DNA of 64,000 nt from Alitta virens (lineage: Eukaryota > Annelida > Polychaeta > Phyllodocida > Nereididae). The position numbers and the translations under genes were made by a program. Shown here piece after piece: positions 1 to 11,939 of this stretch. The stretch lies in the NCBI GenBank assembly GCA_932294295.1, contig OW028577.1:3686001-3750000 (forward strand), in the 5' to 3' direction. How positions within the stretch are numbered: position 1 is the stretch's first letter; each line of letters opens with the position of its first letter. The notes under the pieces are model-generated. The model worked only from the letters and a program-made list of their open reading frames with translations. It was not told the DNA's origin and did not search any database.

Positions 1-1051
1 TCAAAAATTTCGAAATATAGCCCGCAAGAAAATTCGGAATATATAGAGCAGACCCCATTTGGTTGAATACGTTTTATACATTTTATAGTCTTGATTCCAG
101 CGGATAAGTTGCATAGTTCAGTGCCAGGTTGTGGGTGATCAATAGTGCATTAGAATATTTATATCAATAGTTGTCCAGCTCAGTGCAGCTTCTATCTAGC
201 GGATGAACCACTTTCAAATGACTGATATTAGCATTTCATGTTTCAACAATGTAATCGGTGTTATATCGTACGAAATATAAGCAAACACATTTTTATAATT
301 TGTGTACTGTGGAAGGCAAAATGCTTAAGTCATGTGAAATTAATTTAAAAAATAAATTAATATTATTTGTATCTTATTAAAGAATATATTTGTACTGGGA
401 TGCACTTCCATAAAAACATGGTTTTTTAAGTGGTCCAATAATAAAAACAATATTTACAACATGTTGCAGTTTGAAAAGCATTTGCTCAGGATTGCTAGCC
501 AAGCATGCACCTATCTAAATCTATTTTATACTGAAAAATAATGAGTGCACACACTATTACTAATCTTGACATGCTATTATTTTTCCAAAATCATAATTTT
601 CATGCCATGAATTGGCAATTTCCACTTTTGCTTCTTAACATTTTTCAATGTTATCACTGAATGACTTAGTCATCACCGATAAAACCTTATTACCCATTTT
701 CAATGATGTCAAATGGTGATAGTCGGCACTGATGCGTGTATAATGTCCAGGCAATATTTATTCAACCTGGTGCAAAATACCACGCAAAATGACAGGACTG
801 CTGCCAGGGTACATGGTCGAAAAACTATCTAGTTTTACAGACATTCTGACCATACATCAGTGCAAAATACAGCTGAGCATTTACCTGGTGTATACAGAAC
901 CATAAAGCACATCACATATACATTCAAAATATTTATTGGATTCTTCCTTTGAATGTGTGCACGTATACTGCCTATACACAAAGTGTGCTTGTACACTCAG
1001 CAATTCTTCCTATTCAATGCTTTGGTTTTGACCCTACTGAAGACCACACAG
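1..1051. other. AT-rich noncoding sequence
   Basis: No convincing exon, RNA gene or repeat is visible here. The sequence is AT-rich and every frame on both strands is broken by stops. Confidence 0.5.
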
Positions 1052-1314
1052 AAATTGTGAAAGACAGAAGAACAGAAAGTGGCACTCCATCGATAGACAG
1101 TGACACATCACAGAGTCGTGGGCAGCACAGGCGTCTTGCAGTTCTTGTGAAATTCAGGAATCGACTTCTCCCGGCTGCAACAAAGAACAGCGGGCGGATA
1201 CCTTCATATTTTATGCAGTGTCAGATGAAGCAAAGAGAATTATCTAAGATCGAAACTGATGCATATCTTTACACGGCTAGAATGGTACAAAGAGTACCCC
1301 TTGGTTCTATTTGA
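1052..1314 (+). CDS. possible 3'-terminal coding exon, unknown product
   Basis: This frame stays open for about 87 codons and ends at TGA 1312-1314. Its composition is less AT-rich than the flanks. The peptide is hydrophilic, with a Ser/Thr-rich stretch (TESGTPSIDSDTSQS) followed by basic residues, which would suit a cytoplasmic tail. A possible acceptor CACACAG lies at 1045-1051, but its pyrimidine tract is poor. An ATTAAA follows the stop directly at 1313-1318. No family is recognised and no upstream exon of the same gene can be pointed to. It could equally be a chance open frame. Confidence 0.25.
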
Positions 1315-3470
1315 TTAAAAGAATGCAAGGTTTCACTTAATCTGTAAGATTAACGTGTGGAAATTGCTTTGCCAGGGTCAGAAAAAATACCCTTGAATTC
1401 CATTACCAAACACGATGTATGATCTGTTGTATAAGTACTAGTATATAGTTTTAAAGTTTGTTTCGATTGTTAGGTCAAATGTATTGGTAATAATGACATA
1501 GTGACACAAGTACTTGGATACAGTTTAGAAGTTTCCACAAGCTGTCTGTACACCTGTTAATTGTGGAGAAGTAACCCGACCTGTTTGTCACTTCACTTGG
1601 CTGGCCTGCGTCCTCCAGGGTGGCACGAGTGCCTTCTCGGATGAGGTGGACAAGTTGATGTCATTTGGTCTAAGCTGGACAGACACAAGTCTACTCTGAA
1701 ATCACTAACAAGCAGACACTGTTCTAGGAATATAGATGTTCTCTTTTCTGGACTTTTTCTCAACTGAAGCGTTGCGATCCAACATATATCGGTACTAATT
1801 GTTTCGTCAACGCTCACTCCTACATTGCGCCTGGTGTCATTGTTCCGTTGTAACCACACAATATGTGCTCAGACATGCAATATTGGAACAAATCCACAGT
1901 TGAAATTATAAGCCTACAGAACTGAGTAAGATGCCACAAAAACTCCCTTCTGCCTTCGGCACATATTGCACCATCTCAACGCAGCTGCTACTTAATAATG
2001 TAGAGCATTACGGCACGAGGGTGATTACAGATTGTTGGTAATTACCGCTAGCAAGCAACTCGTGAATTGCAATAATTGTGGCCTTCATTTGACGTTTCTT
2101 AAATCTTAAAAGAACAAACACGTGTGCAATTATGAAGCACTCACATCTACTTAAGAAAACCTCAAATGATGTAGGGCAGTCACTCAGCCAACGAGAGATC
2201 TGGATGGATGATGTCACCTGGAGTTGTGTTTCCAAGTCTATGAAAACTGCTGTAAGGGGTGCTGCAAGGAGTAGCCTCTCACCCAGATATAATCCTAGAT
2301 AACATGACACATTGGTTCGACTTTGGCCCAGCATTATCCACACCATAAACATTGGACCAGCAATGGGCCGTCTTGTTATGATATCTGGGATATCACATCA
2401 GCTCAGTGTTCGCCCGTGGTCAACACAATTGACTCGATTTTAGCCCGGCATCGGTGCAACATTGATGCATAATGGTCATCCTTGGACAGATTTCGTGTAC
2501 TATCCAAGGGCAGCCTCTATTACGGGCTGTGATTATTGTCATCATCATGTCATCAATTACCTGGGGGAGGCTGAATAGTGGCCATCATCATTTCCTGTGG
2601 TAAAAACAGAAACTGTGCAAGATAATGCAGACCAACTGGTTATTCTCTCTAAATGTATGTACTGAATATAACCCTTGGCATATTTGACATAACTGTTTCT
2701 TATTACTTAAGATCAATGTAAATTTTGACACAATGTACAGCCAATTTCATTGACTTGGAAACTATACTCCAGAGGACGTCATGTGAATCCAGTACAGTCC
2801 CATTGGCTATGCCCGTCTCTTGGGCAATTGGAAATTTGGATTAACATCTTATTTTCTATAGTTTCCAAGTATGTGTAAATTGGCTTTAAAAAGGTCCTAA
2901 CTGATAAGTCAACCCCGCACTGATTCTATAAGTAGAATATCCATGAAATATGAATTATGTCGAGATTTTAAGCATCTTTTTTTGCGCAAATTAATTCGAG
3001 TGAAAAGTCAACACATCCATGCCAAATCTTACAATCTTCTCAAAGATTGCTGTAAGCTTACACTAAGCCCTTTGTAATGAAATTGTTGCGTTATTACAAG
3101 CTTAACCCGTCTTGCCACTTTCAGTTGAATCCTTCACTCTGTGTAAAGAAAATCCCTTTCTTAATAGAAGCCATGACTTTACAAGAAAGGCGCTGTCTTC
3201 TCAAATCATTCTCTTCTTCGCTGCCCTTTGTGGCTGTGTGATCTATTCCTCATAAACTTTTTGGGCTGACCAGTCTAGAGTATAGAACAGGACTGGTGCT
3301 AGTCATTCTTGGGTGAGGCTGGATTGGTTGTCATTGCTCAATGACCTTGCAAAGGTCATTGCTAAAAACAGGGCGGTCATGCGGTTAAAGTGTCGGTTAG
3401 TTACAGTGACTGTCATCAGAGAACAATACCGATGTCCACTGGTACCTCTTCCAATGCAAACGGTCTTAAA
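1315..3470. other. noncoding sequence with repeat fragments
   Basis: No gene is seen. Around 2300-2450 the text resembles the CAACATTGG/GGCCCA-type MITE interior found at 10 and 23.6 kb. At about 2745-2800 there is a copy, in the opposite orientation, of the repeat near 32.8 kb; they share CCAGAGGACGTCATGTGAA. Confidence 0.4.
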
Positions 3471-3625
3471 CCCTGTGAGATGATGATGACTGTATCTAGC
3501 CCCTGTGAGATGATGATGACTGTATCTAGCCCCTGTGAGATGATGATGACTGTATCTAGCCCCTGTGAGATGATGATGACTGTATCTAGCCCCTGTGAGA
3601 TGATGATGACTGTATCTAGCCCCTG
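3471..3625. repeat. 30-bp tandem repeat, 5 copies
   Basis: Five virtually identical copies of a 30-bp unit with core GATGATGATGACTGTATCTA. Because 30 is a multiple of three, a repeated open frame arises (CEMMMTVSSP). That is a by-product of the period and not evidence of a protein. Confidence 0.9.
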
Positions 3626-3692
3626 AAGGCCCTCAGTTCGACTCGTAGGCTGAATAATTTGGTGGGGAGTTTGTTGTTCAGACCACTGAAGA

Positions 3693-3775
3693 TGATCTTT
3701 GTCACAATGTTAATCTGTTTATCACAATGTTAATCTGTTTATCACACTGGTAATCTGTTTATCACACTGTTAACC
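3693..3775. repeat. 20-bp tandem repeat, about 4 copies
   Basis: Imperfect repeats of ATCACAATGTTAATCTGTTT; later copies change to ATCACACTG. Low-copy minisatellite. Confidence 0.8.
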
Positions 3776-3832
3776 ATATGGTGAGACGATAAGGCATGGA
3801 GTCCACATCATCCTACATGTAACAGCTCATGT
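3776..3832 (-). repeat. SINE family II tail fragment
   Basis: The reverse complement reads GATGTGGACTCCATGCCTTA followed by a TCGTCTC-like end. This matches the segment just before the conserved 3' tail of the complete SINE at 31.8-32.1 kb. Only the tail is present. Confidence 0.45.
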
Positions 3833-3905
3833 TCCACTTAATACTTCCAGCTTAGTTTTAGTTAGAAAAAAGTGCCATGGCAGGTTGGTAAAAATATGGC
3901 TGTCC

Positions 3906-4119
3906 AGATCAAGAATTCAGTGTTTGTTGGGTTGGTACATGGCAATTGTGCCACGTGCGTTTTCCATGCGTTTGGATAAATGCATGGAAAACGCATGGTT
4001 TTTGCCTCATTATAATAAGCTAAAAACCATGCATTTTCCATGCGTTTATCCTTCTCATGGAAAATGCACGTGGCACATTTGGCCATGTAGAAATACTCTT
4101 AGATCAAGAATTCAGTGTT
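3906..4119. mobile_element. foldback hairpin element flanked by 19-bp direct repeats
   Basis: Arms at 3939-4003 and 4022-4087 are reverse complements apart from a few mismatches, with an 18-bp spacer. Both arms contain CACGTG and the CATGCGTTT/CATGGAAAA words. The hairpin sits between two perfect 19-bp direct repeats, AGATCAAGAATTCAGTGTT, at 3906-3924 and 4101-4119. This looks like a foldback element, or a duplication that became palindromic. Short open frames on both strands follow from the palindrome. Confidence 0.75.
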
Positions 4120-5800
4120 CTTAGGCTGGATGAAAAACAGATGGATGAAGGTAGAGCATTCTCATCATGAGGTAGTCTTAATAGAGAAGTTGCCATATGG
4201 TTCGGTTCACCTGTATATCTCTGCCCCCAGATGGCAAGGACAGTTGGTTGGTGTTAAGAAGACTTAAGCGGCGGAGAAGTCTGGTGCTGATCTGAGGCAG
4301 ATCCTGAATGACAAATGGCTGGGATTACGCTTAAGTGGTATGTGAAGCAAATGAGCACATTCGGAGGATCAAGATAAAGAGAAAGGATCGTCAGAGACAG
4401 CAAAAAAGGGAGTGATAAAAATACTACCAGATTTGGCAGAGCAGCAGAAACATAAAAGCAAAATTGAAGCGTAGTTAAAAGTAATGTGAGAGCTTAATAG
4501 AATCAATACTCAACACAAATAAAGCACTAAATGTAAACTTATGGTTTATAACAGGAAAATCCCACACTAAAATTAATAATTGTCAAACTCACTTATAGTC
4601 ATTTCAAGATCCAGCAGAATGACGTTAATATACATTGGCCTCTTGAGTATTTTACTCAATAATGATAGCCCCAATTTAGCTAATTTACATTTTTCATGAG
4701 ATGATGGGTGTTTATTATCGCATTGTACCGGAACTGAAACGTGGCTGGTAAACAGGTTTGAAATTTGAGTGCAAGGAGGCAGATTGGAACCCATGCACTT
4801 AAATCAAAAAGCCCAAACATGGTGCATGGAGCCGAGTTTGGATCCCCACACCCAACATAGCTGTGACAGTCAAAGAAGCCAGCCAAGTTTATCACATGAC
4901 TATCTGACCCACAAGGAACCGTGGAAAACTTGGTTTGATGACAGTACCCGGATATAAAACTGATCCAAGTCCCACACCCAGCCTATGTGCCATGGTAGAT
5001 GGTCATTCTGACCATTTGGTGACCCAGGACTCCAGAGAAAACTACCAGACTGTGAGGAAAAAGACGAAATAACACAAAAAAGAAAGGAAGAAAAAGGGGT
5101 AAAAAGCGACAAAACAGAAGTAGAAATCCCAAGTGCGGTTGGCGCTTATCAGCGGAAACTTTGGAGCTTCTCCTTTTCTGGGCTTTGGCATCGTCTGCCT
5201 GACAAGGTCCTGCTATTAGTGGTCATCTTATGGGTAGCATCATTACATCATTAGAGGCCGGCCATTGGTCACTCTGCTGCCTCTTGCCCTTATTGATCAC
5301 GGAGGTAATTGTGACCACTGCCAAGTGACCAGGAGAAAATATTTCATCCGAATTCCTTTGATGTTGTCCCTGATGTTGGATAGTCTAGTCTTGTTGCTCC
5401 TTACTGGCTGTTTTGTGTGGATAATTATACCTTAAAAGCAGCCAGATTTCTGTCAATATGATATTCTTATCTCAGCTATAGCATCTCTAAGGTGTTATAT
5501 TCCACATTTTAACTTCTTACCTAATTAACAGACAATGTATAAGATGACAGTTTAAAGTTTTCTTTGAAATGAGGATTTCATACTTTTACTTATCTGGTTA
5601 TACTTTTATAGCATGCTTTGTCTAGCAGACTCAGCCGTACTGCCAGCATGTACCGGTGTAACTTTTAAGACATTGGTAACAAAAGTTATTACTTTCTTCT
5701 CAATGGATGTATGTCATGTTTTATTACTTTTTAATGCCTTTTATAAAACATAAAATCATGGAGAATGCGGCTTCTTATGCATGTTTATGTGTAGATTCAA
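4120..5800. other. noncoding sequence, nothing recognised
   Basis: No exon with splice signals, no RNA gene and no clear repeat was found. Short open frames of 60-70 codons on both strands look like chance. Confidence 0.5.
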
Positions 5801-5802
5801 TA

Positions 5803-5869
5803 TCTTATCTATCTATCTATCTATCTATCTATCAAACAGACAGACAGACAGACAGACAGCTAGACAGCT

Positions 5870-5900
<31 letters not shown>

Positions 5901-5946
5901 TGATTCTTATTTAAACCAGTAGCATTTACAGTTGGTATTAAAAAAC

Positions 5947-5983
<37 letters not shown>

Positions 5984-6052
5984 CCTATCTATCTATCTAT
6001 CTACCTATCTATCTATCTACCTATCTATCTACCAATCTATCTATCTATCTAG
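5803..6052. repeat. TATC and CAGA microsatellites
   Basis: TATC repeats at 5803-5833 are followed by CAGA repeats with TAGACAGC interruptions (5835-5898). A second TATC tract with CTAC variants covers about 5949-6050. All are simple tetranucleotide repeats. Confidence 0.95.
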
Positions 6053-6628
6053 GCTTTATTCTATTACTACAGCGAAAGGATTGTGAAGGATGCCATTGAT
6101 TTGGGACATTAGTCTCCACAAGATTTAATTTTTACCTCCATGAAAACCGAGAGGCAGAAAAAAAACTCCTCAAAGCTGACAATCTGCCTCAGCATAACAT
6201 TGTATCCAGTCTGTCACATGAATTGATATATTACGAGGAATTTAAATAAATAAGTCGCATAAATAATGATAAAAGAAATATCCATATGGATTAAGATGAA
6301 GTATAGCTTTCTATATAGATTCCAACATCGTCATTACACTGATTATCAAATACCAAGAAAACTTGTTTTTTACAGCTGCATATACATATATTTGTATATG
6401 TAGAAGAAATTTGTCAGAAAAATAGATATTAAACTAAAAGATCAGAATGAAAAACGGTTCAGATCTATAAAATCTTCCATTCAAGAAAAGGTCACTATTA
6501 TGCTCATTTAATTTGTATAAGATATGGTGCAGTTTGCTTTTTATACAGAGTGAAAAGTTTAATATGTGACTAAGTTTGACACTTCAAATTCCTGCTTTCA
6601 CACTGAAACTACTATTCCTGTCTTTCAG

Positions 6629-6902
6629 GTGACCTGCACTGGTCAACCGCCATTCACTGCACCTGAAACAAGCTGCAATTATGGCTGCCAGAAGACTATG
6701 TTTGTGAGATGGAGGCCAAGATATACAGAGGCTAATGTGATTGGTTGATGGACGTCACATGGTTCTGACTGCCCGGATTTTGACCGTGTGACCGGCTTGA
6801 GGTTTCATCAGGCTCATTTTGCCATTTTTTCGGTCCCCCGCTGCACTAATTTAGAGGTTTCCAGGGGGCCTGTATGTGACTTAAAGGTTCTCTGAGGCTG
6901 TC
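6629..6902 (+). other. probable 5' untranslated part of the receptor exon
   Basis: A very good acceptor (CTATTCCTGTCTTTCAG) ends at 6628, and the sequence downstream leads without another obvious acceptor to the ATG at 6903. The coding exon of the CCK-type receptor may therefore begin at 6629 with about 270 bases of leader. Small upstream open frames are present in it. The true transcript start cannot be seen. Confidence 0.4.
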
Positions 6903-7287
6903 ATGACTTTTCAGATTGATGGACATTCCTGGACTAGCAACATGTCGACATTTCCGCTAGCACCGGATGGAAACATCACCGACCTGACTACGCCTGCATT
7001 GCCGATGTACCCGCGTAACCGAACAATCCAAACAGTGTTAAGTGGTGAAGTGCGAATACCGTTGTATTCCTTAATATTCTTACTCAGCGTTCTCGGAAAT
7101 ACCTTAGTTATAGTGACACTTGCCCAAAACAGACGCATGCGGACTGTGACGAATGTGTTTCTTCTCAACCTCTCCATCAGCGACATGTTACTGGCCGTCT
7201 TCTGTATGCCCTTTACCCTAATTCCTACACTCCTCAGAAATTTCATATTTGGAAAGACAATGTGTATCCTCATAAGGTACCTGCAAG
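6903..7287 (+). CDS. CCKR: cholecystokinin/sulfakinin-type GPCR, first coding exon
   Basis: The exon encodes the extracellular amino terminus through the start of TM3 of a class A peptide receptor. N-glycosylation sequons are at N13 (NMS), N24 (NIT) and N39 (NRT). TM1 is about residues 51-74 with the GN motif at N66. The conserved loop RMRTVTNVFLLNLS leads into TM2, with the class A aspartate at D94. FCMPFTLIP followed by LLRNFIFG is typical of CCK/gastrin/sulfakinin receptors, and C121 is the TM3 disulfide cysteine. The frame runs into a consensus donor, CTGCAAG/GTAAGA, at 7287/7288 (phase 1), matching a break before the Gly of TM3 in this family. Known members signal mainly through Gq in feeding and gut control. 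No later exon was recognised downstream, so the gene is partial here. The ATG at 6903 was chosen because it precedes the sequons; an in-frame ATG at codon 14 is an alternative. Confidence 0.88.
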
Positions 7288-8906
7288 GTAAGATGCTTTT
7301 AATTTCTTATTTTGTAATCTTTTTCTTTCATCCGGAACCCAGGTGGGCGCTCGCTAGTGTCTTTGTCTCAGAATGCTTTCCTGGTCCGCTCAAATAAACA
7401 TGCATATCTATATAGAGACATGTTTGATATTGGTTATGCTACAGGTTTCTAAAATAGCTCTAAGAATATGATTAAAAAACTTGTATAGAGTCTCAAGTCT
7501 AACAGTGCGATTGAGTCTCAAGTCTAACAAAAGTCTAGCGAAGACGTCGAAGGCAAAAGTGCTATTAGTTATCAGCTTGCGTTCAACAAATATGTATATT
7601 TACGTCATTCATAATTCAGAAAGTTAGAGAACACACATTGCTTTGTAAAAATTCAGTTTGACGACATGTAGAAGGAACAAGAAAACTGGGCCCATTGAAC
7701 GGGCGGAATTCCTACACAGTAATGACCCGTTGTTTTACTTGACATTGCTCACACCCTTAGGAGTCATTTTTACTTTTGTGGTTTCAATTGCCATCGACAA
7801 TATATTTTATCCAACATAAGAAATAGCGAACTGCAGTTTTATGATAATTTACAGACATCTTTCTGGGTAGACAGATGTCTGATTGAATGCCTGGAAATAG
7901 TTACAATTTCTGTAGAAATTCCAGTTAGAATTTTCCCAGAAATGATGATGTAGCTGCTTAGATTATCCTGAATAAGCAAGGCTAGCTATGGAATCTGATA
8001 TTTATCATGAGAAATTGAATGTTACAGTTACAGAATTTCACCAAATTAACAGACAACAAGCAAGCCTTTTTTCTAAAACCTTATCAAACTGAAAAATGAG
8101 CTGAAAAATAAGCTGAAAAATTAATTCTAATCATAATAAACAAGGTAATTGTGAAACTTTAAACATTTAGGAATTCTAATTAATCAGTTTAAGTAATGGG
8201 ATGATTCAAATTGTTCACAACCTAATGGTTACATTTTCTCACAAAATATAACTTGAAGCTTGTGACACTAACTAGCTGTCTAAGATTAACTTTGTTTAAC
8301 CTAAGCTGTCTAAGTAGTCTAGATTTTCCCCCTTTATTCAACGCTTAGATTAAATCAACGCGCTAAAAGGATTGGAAAATTACTAGACTCAATTCTTAAA
8401 GATTGCTGTTGGTTCACAAATTGAATTTTCTCAGAGAGATGGACAGACATTACAGATGAAACATGAGACAGTCAGATAGCGCAACAGCATGATAGACAGA
8501 CATATGTTGCAGTTAGATTTTAGTCAGTTTTCAAGATAATAAATACAAAATAACTGAGCACAGGAGAACACCTTATTAATTAAGTTTGTTAATTCTGATG
8601 ATGTGGGCAGCCGTTCCATACTGCGTCCCAGTCCATTTTAAAATTACAACTATGTATATTATGAAGGGTCTGCTTCTGGATGGAATTTCATAGTTTGGTT
8701 CTTCAAATGCTGTTCTGTCTTCTTTAATTAAAAGCATTTTAGGCTTGGTTCATGATTGATCAAGTACTGATTCAGGGGGAACAGCTGCTGGGATCATACA
8801 GTCATATACAGATAAATCAGCCCATGCATCGTCATTGGTCTGACAATGAAAATATTGGCCGTTGCAACTGTGGCCCAATTTAGAATGCCATCTGGGATGT
8901 ATCATG
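7288..8906 (+). other. start of receptor intron 1, noncoding
   Basis: After the donor at 7288 the sequence is AT-rich with no exon-like segment. In particular there is no TM3 plus ERY-like block expected for exon 2 of a CCK-type receptor. Confidence 0.55.
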
Positions 8907-9731
8907 CCAAATCAGGTCAACATTGTGCCAATTAATGCTTACACTGGGCCAAAAATGAGCCGACAATGCCCAGATAGCATTCCAAATCAGGTCAACATTG
9001 TGCCAATTAATGCTTACACTGGGCCAAAAATGAGCCGACAATGCCCAGATAGCATGCCAAATCAGGTCAACATTGTGCCAATTAATGCTTACACTGGGCC
9101 AAAAATGAGCCGACAGTGCCCAGATAGCATTCCAGATCAGGTCAACATTGTGCCAATTAATGCTTACACTGGGCCAAAAATGAGCCGACAGTGCCCAGAT
9201 AGCATTCCAGATCAGGTCAACATTGTGCCAATTAATGCTTACACTGGGCCAAAAATGAGCCGACAATGCCCAGATAGCATTCCAGATCAGGTCAACATTG
9301 TGCCAATTAATGCTTACACTGGGCCAAAAATGAGCCGACAATGCCCAGATAGCATTCCAGATCAGGTCAACATTGTGCCAATTAATGCTTACACTGGGCC
9401 AAAAATGAGCCGACAATGCCCAGATAGCATTCCAGATCAGGTCAACATTGTGCCAATTAATGCTTACACTGGGCCAAAAATGAGCCGACAATGCCCAGAT
9501 AGCATTCCAGATCAGGTCAACATTGTGCCAATTTATGCTTACACTGGGCCAAAAATGAGCCGACAATGCCCAGATAGCATTCCAGATCAGGTCAACATTG
9601 TGCCAATTTATGCTTACACTGGGCCAAAAATGAGCCGACAATGCCCAGATAGCATTCCAGATCAGGTCAACATTGTGCCAATTTATGCTTACACTGGGCC
9701 AAAAATGAGCCGACAATGCCCAGATAGCATT
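8907..9731. repeat. 75-bp minisatellite, 11 copies
   Basis: Eleven tandem 75-bp units, with only a few substitutions between copies (AATCAGG/GATCAGG, AATTAATG/AATTTATG, GACAATG/GACAGTG). The last three units share the AATTTATG variant, showing local homogenisation. Each unit contains CCCAGATAGCATTCC, the terminal sequence of the MITEs at 9.98-10.25 kb. Because 75 is divisible by three and no unit contains a stop in the relevant frame, both strands read open for about 290-308 codons. I consider these frames incidental. Confidence 0.95.
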
Positions 9732-9979
9732 CCAAATCTGCCAAGCATCGTGTTGATACACAATGTTGTTCAGTCAATATTGAAATGATGCCAGCCTGAT
9801 TTGGAATGCTATCTTGGCTGTGGCATCATATCTACGGTTGTCCTTCAACTTTTTGTCAATTTGGCATATATGGGGTGATATATTTTGTGTGATGTGCACA
9901 AGAATCAGCTTCGGCTATAGGATAGGTGCTGATTGGTATCTCTCTGACATTGGCAAAACATCGCACCATGCAACCTACT

Positions 9980-10248
9980 TAGATAGCATTCCAAATCGGA
10001 CCAGCATCGTTTCCATTTAGGCCACTGTCATTACAACATCGTATTAACATCGCCGACATCGTGTCGACGTTGAAATGATTTTGAATGATATCTCGGTAAT
10101 ATTTGAGTAGTTGCTTCGCTAAGCTGGAAATCAGTTCCCAGATAGCATTCCAAATCGGCCCATAATCGTTTCCATAATGGCCACAATCGTCACAACATTG
10201 TCACCAACATCATGCCGATGTTGTCCCAATTTGGAATGCTATCTGGGT
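9980..10248. mobile_element. two adjacent MITE copies with CCCAGATAGCATTCC ends
   Basis: A complete copy at 10138-10248 starts CCCAGATAGCATTCCAAAT and ends with its reverse complement. The interior has alternating words such as CAACATTG and CATCGTTTCC. A second copy at about 9980-10098 has a similar left end and interior, but its right end is degraded (TTTTGAATGATATCTC). Non-autonomous inverted-repeat elements; no transposase is encoded. Confidence 0.7.
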
Positions 10249-11035
10249 AGGCCCAGACATTGAATCAGTGGTGCCTATTACTTGTGCCTGTGCCAGGACA
10301 AGTATGTAACTCCACCCATATGGTAACTATGTAAAATGTTGGCATCCTTTTCATCTTTTCCAGACCATTTTCAATGCTGATTCACTGTGCTGCTGTATCA
10401 CGACATCTGCACTTTTGGTTCAATTTTGGTCTAATAATGGCACTTATCTGCTGAATAAATTGCCAAAACTTGATATATATATCACGTTTCATCTGTCTCC
10501 AATAGCTGCAAACTTAAGTGATAAAGTACTGTCCAGCAGTACTGTCATTATACATTATTTACAGCTGTCAAGCAGAACCATACAAACGCGCTGAGTTTAT
10601 GATGGATCGGCGAAAGCTAAAACAACGCGCAGCCACGGAAAACAACAGCACTGACACCTTTTCCTTCCTTCTCAGTTTACACCTAACCTCATCATTTTTA
10701 ATTTGATTAACACATGGCAGCCTGAATTTTTTTGTCTCCTTTTAAAATAACAAATCTAATTGAATTAAACAGAAAAGGATAAAACAGTGTTGTGGCTGGG
10801 CTAGAAAATTTGGGTAAGCTGATCAATGTTCCTTGCTCAAAGTACAGTAGATAACCAATGACTTTAGAAGACATCAGCATGAACATCAATGCTGTAGTGC
10901 GAGTGAAATATGTGAAGCGATTGGCACTGAAAACATAAATTTCAAGTTGGCAGTGAACCAAATATTCCTTTAAATTTCATCAAATATGACATTGTGTTAT
11001 TTATTTAATACAGGGGTCTCTCAAATTGTGAGTGG
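10249..11035. other. noncoding sequence, nothing recognised
   Basis: AT-rich sequence with short chance open frames only. No splice-flanked coding segment or repeat identified. Confidence 0.45.
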
Positions 11036-11215
11036 CGGGGGCCTAGCTCAGAGGTAGCACTCTGGGCTTCCAACCGCTGGGTACTGGGTTTGATTCCCAT
11101 TGAGCCTAAGTTGGATGGCTGTTTTATCCTTCATTGCCATGGTCCCTACCTGCCCTAATTAGCCCATCAGGTGCAGAAATACAGGACGTAAAGCCCTAAT
11201 CACCCACCCACCCTC
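11036..11215 (+). mobile_element. tRNA-Gly-like SINE (family I)
   Basis: The head resembles a tRNA: an A-box (TAGCTCAGAGGTAGCAC), an anticodon-loop-like CTTCCAA (TCC, glycine) and a B-box (GGGTTTGATTCCC). A unique body follows, with TTCATTGCCATGG and CCTAATTAGCCCATCAGGTG, shared with the minus-strand copy at 53.6-53.8 kb and a fragment at 13.85 kb. The missing acceptor-stem pairing and the attached body make it a SINE and not a tRNA gene. Confidence 0.75.
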
Positions 11216-11249
11216 TCAAATTGTGATATCTAACAGACCCTAGTCCTGC

Positions 11250-11325
11250 CCCAGAAAGCATTCTAGGATCGTTTCTATATCAGCCACTGTTGGTAATACA
11301 TCGTATTTCTCTCACAAGCCCTCCA
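11250..11325. repeat. partial copy of the CCCAGATAGC-type MITE
   Basis: CCCAGAAAGCATTC, then ATCGTTTCTATATCAGCCAC and AACATCGTATT-like text, match the left half of the MITEs at 10 kb and 23.8 kb. No right end is seen. Confidence 0.5.
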
Positions 11326-11329
11326 CTGT

Positions 11330-11553
11330 ATACGTATATAACTAAAATGATATTTTTCATTAATTATGAAATTTCCCTCTAACCACTTTTTTATGTTAAT
11401 TCAATTTTATTTGTCTTTTATTTAATCCCTTCATAGCGATGTATTTATATATAACTAAAATTATATTTTTCATTAATTATGAAATTTCCCTCCAACCACC
11501 TTTTATATTAATTCAATTTTATTTGTCTTTTATCTAATCCCTTCATAGCGATG
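11330..11553. repeat. 112-bp tandem duplication
   Basis: Two copies about 112 bp apart, both ending TTCATAGCGATGTATTTA and containing CATTAATTATGAAATTTCCC. AT-rich local duplication. Confidence 0.85.
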
Positions 11554-11710
11554 TATTTACTAATGTTAAAATGAACTTTCAAATGAAATCCCCTGGTGGA
11601 AGACATGCTAGCGGCTGTAAGCCAAAATGTCTGTCTCCAACACCATATTTAAACTTATTGTATACAAATATTCTTATTGTAAAAATTATTATGATTATGG
11701 TTGGAATAAA

Positions 11711-11716
<6 letters not shown>

Positions 11717-11770
<54 letters not shown>

Positions 11771-11822
11771 CATCGCCGACATCCTGCCAATGTTGTCACA
11801 ATTTGGAATGCTATCGGGGCGG
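11717..11822. repeat. TC dinucleotide tract joined to a MITE right end
   Basis: About 24 TC repeats (11717-11765) are followed directly by ATCAACATCGCCGACATC and ATTTGGAATGCTATC, the interior and right end of the 10-kb MITE family. The microsatellite may have grown inside a MITE copy. Confidence 0.75.
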
Positions 11823-11939
11823 ACTTGGCCTGAGATGAGGGTCTGATATTCAGAATGAGTAAATGGAGTACCAGTAGTATTCCTGGTATTATATCTAATC
11901 AGGCTAAATGTCAGACTTACATTCTACAAAGGTACTCCA

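Noticed and set aside
8862..9788. 308-codon plus-strand and 293-codon minus-strand reading frames
   Set aside because: Both arise from a 75-bp period divisible by three. There is no start context or splice signal, and the repeat is shared with MITE ends.
11041..11095. Functional tRNA-Gly gene
   Set aside because: A and B boxes are present, but the acceptor stem does not pair and a SINE body follows, as in the copy at 53.6 kb.
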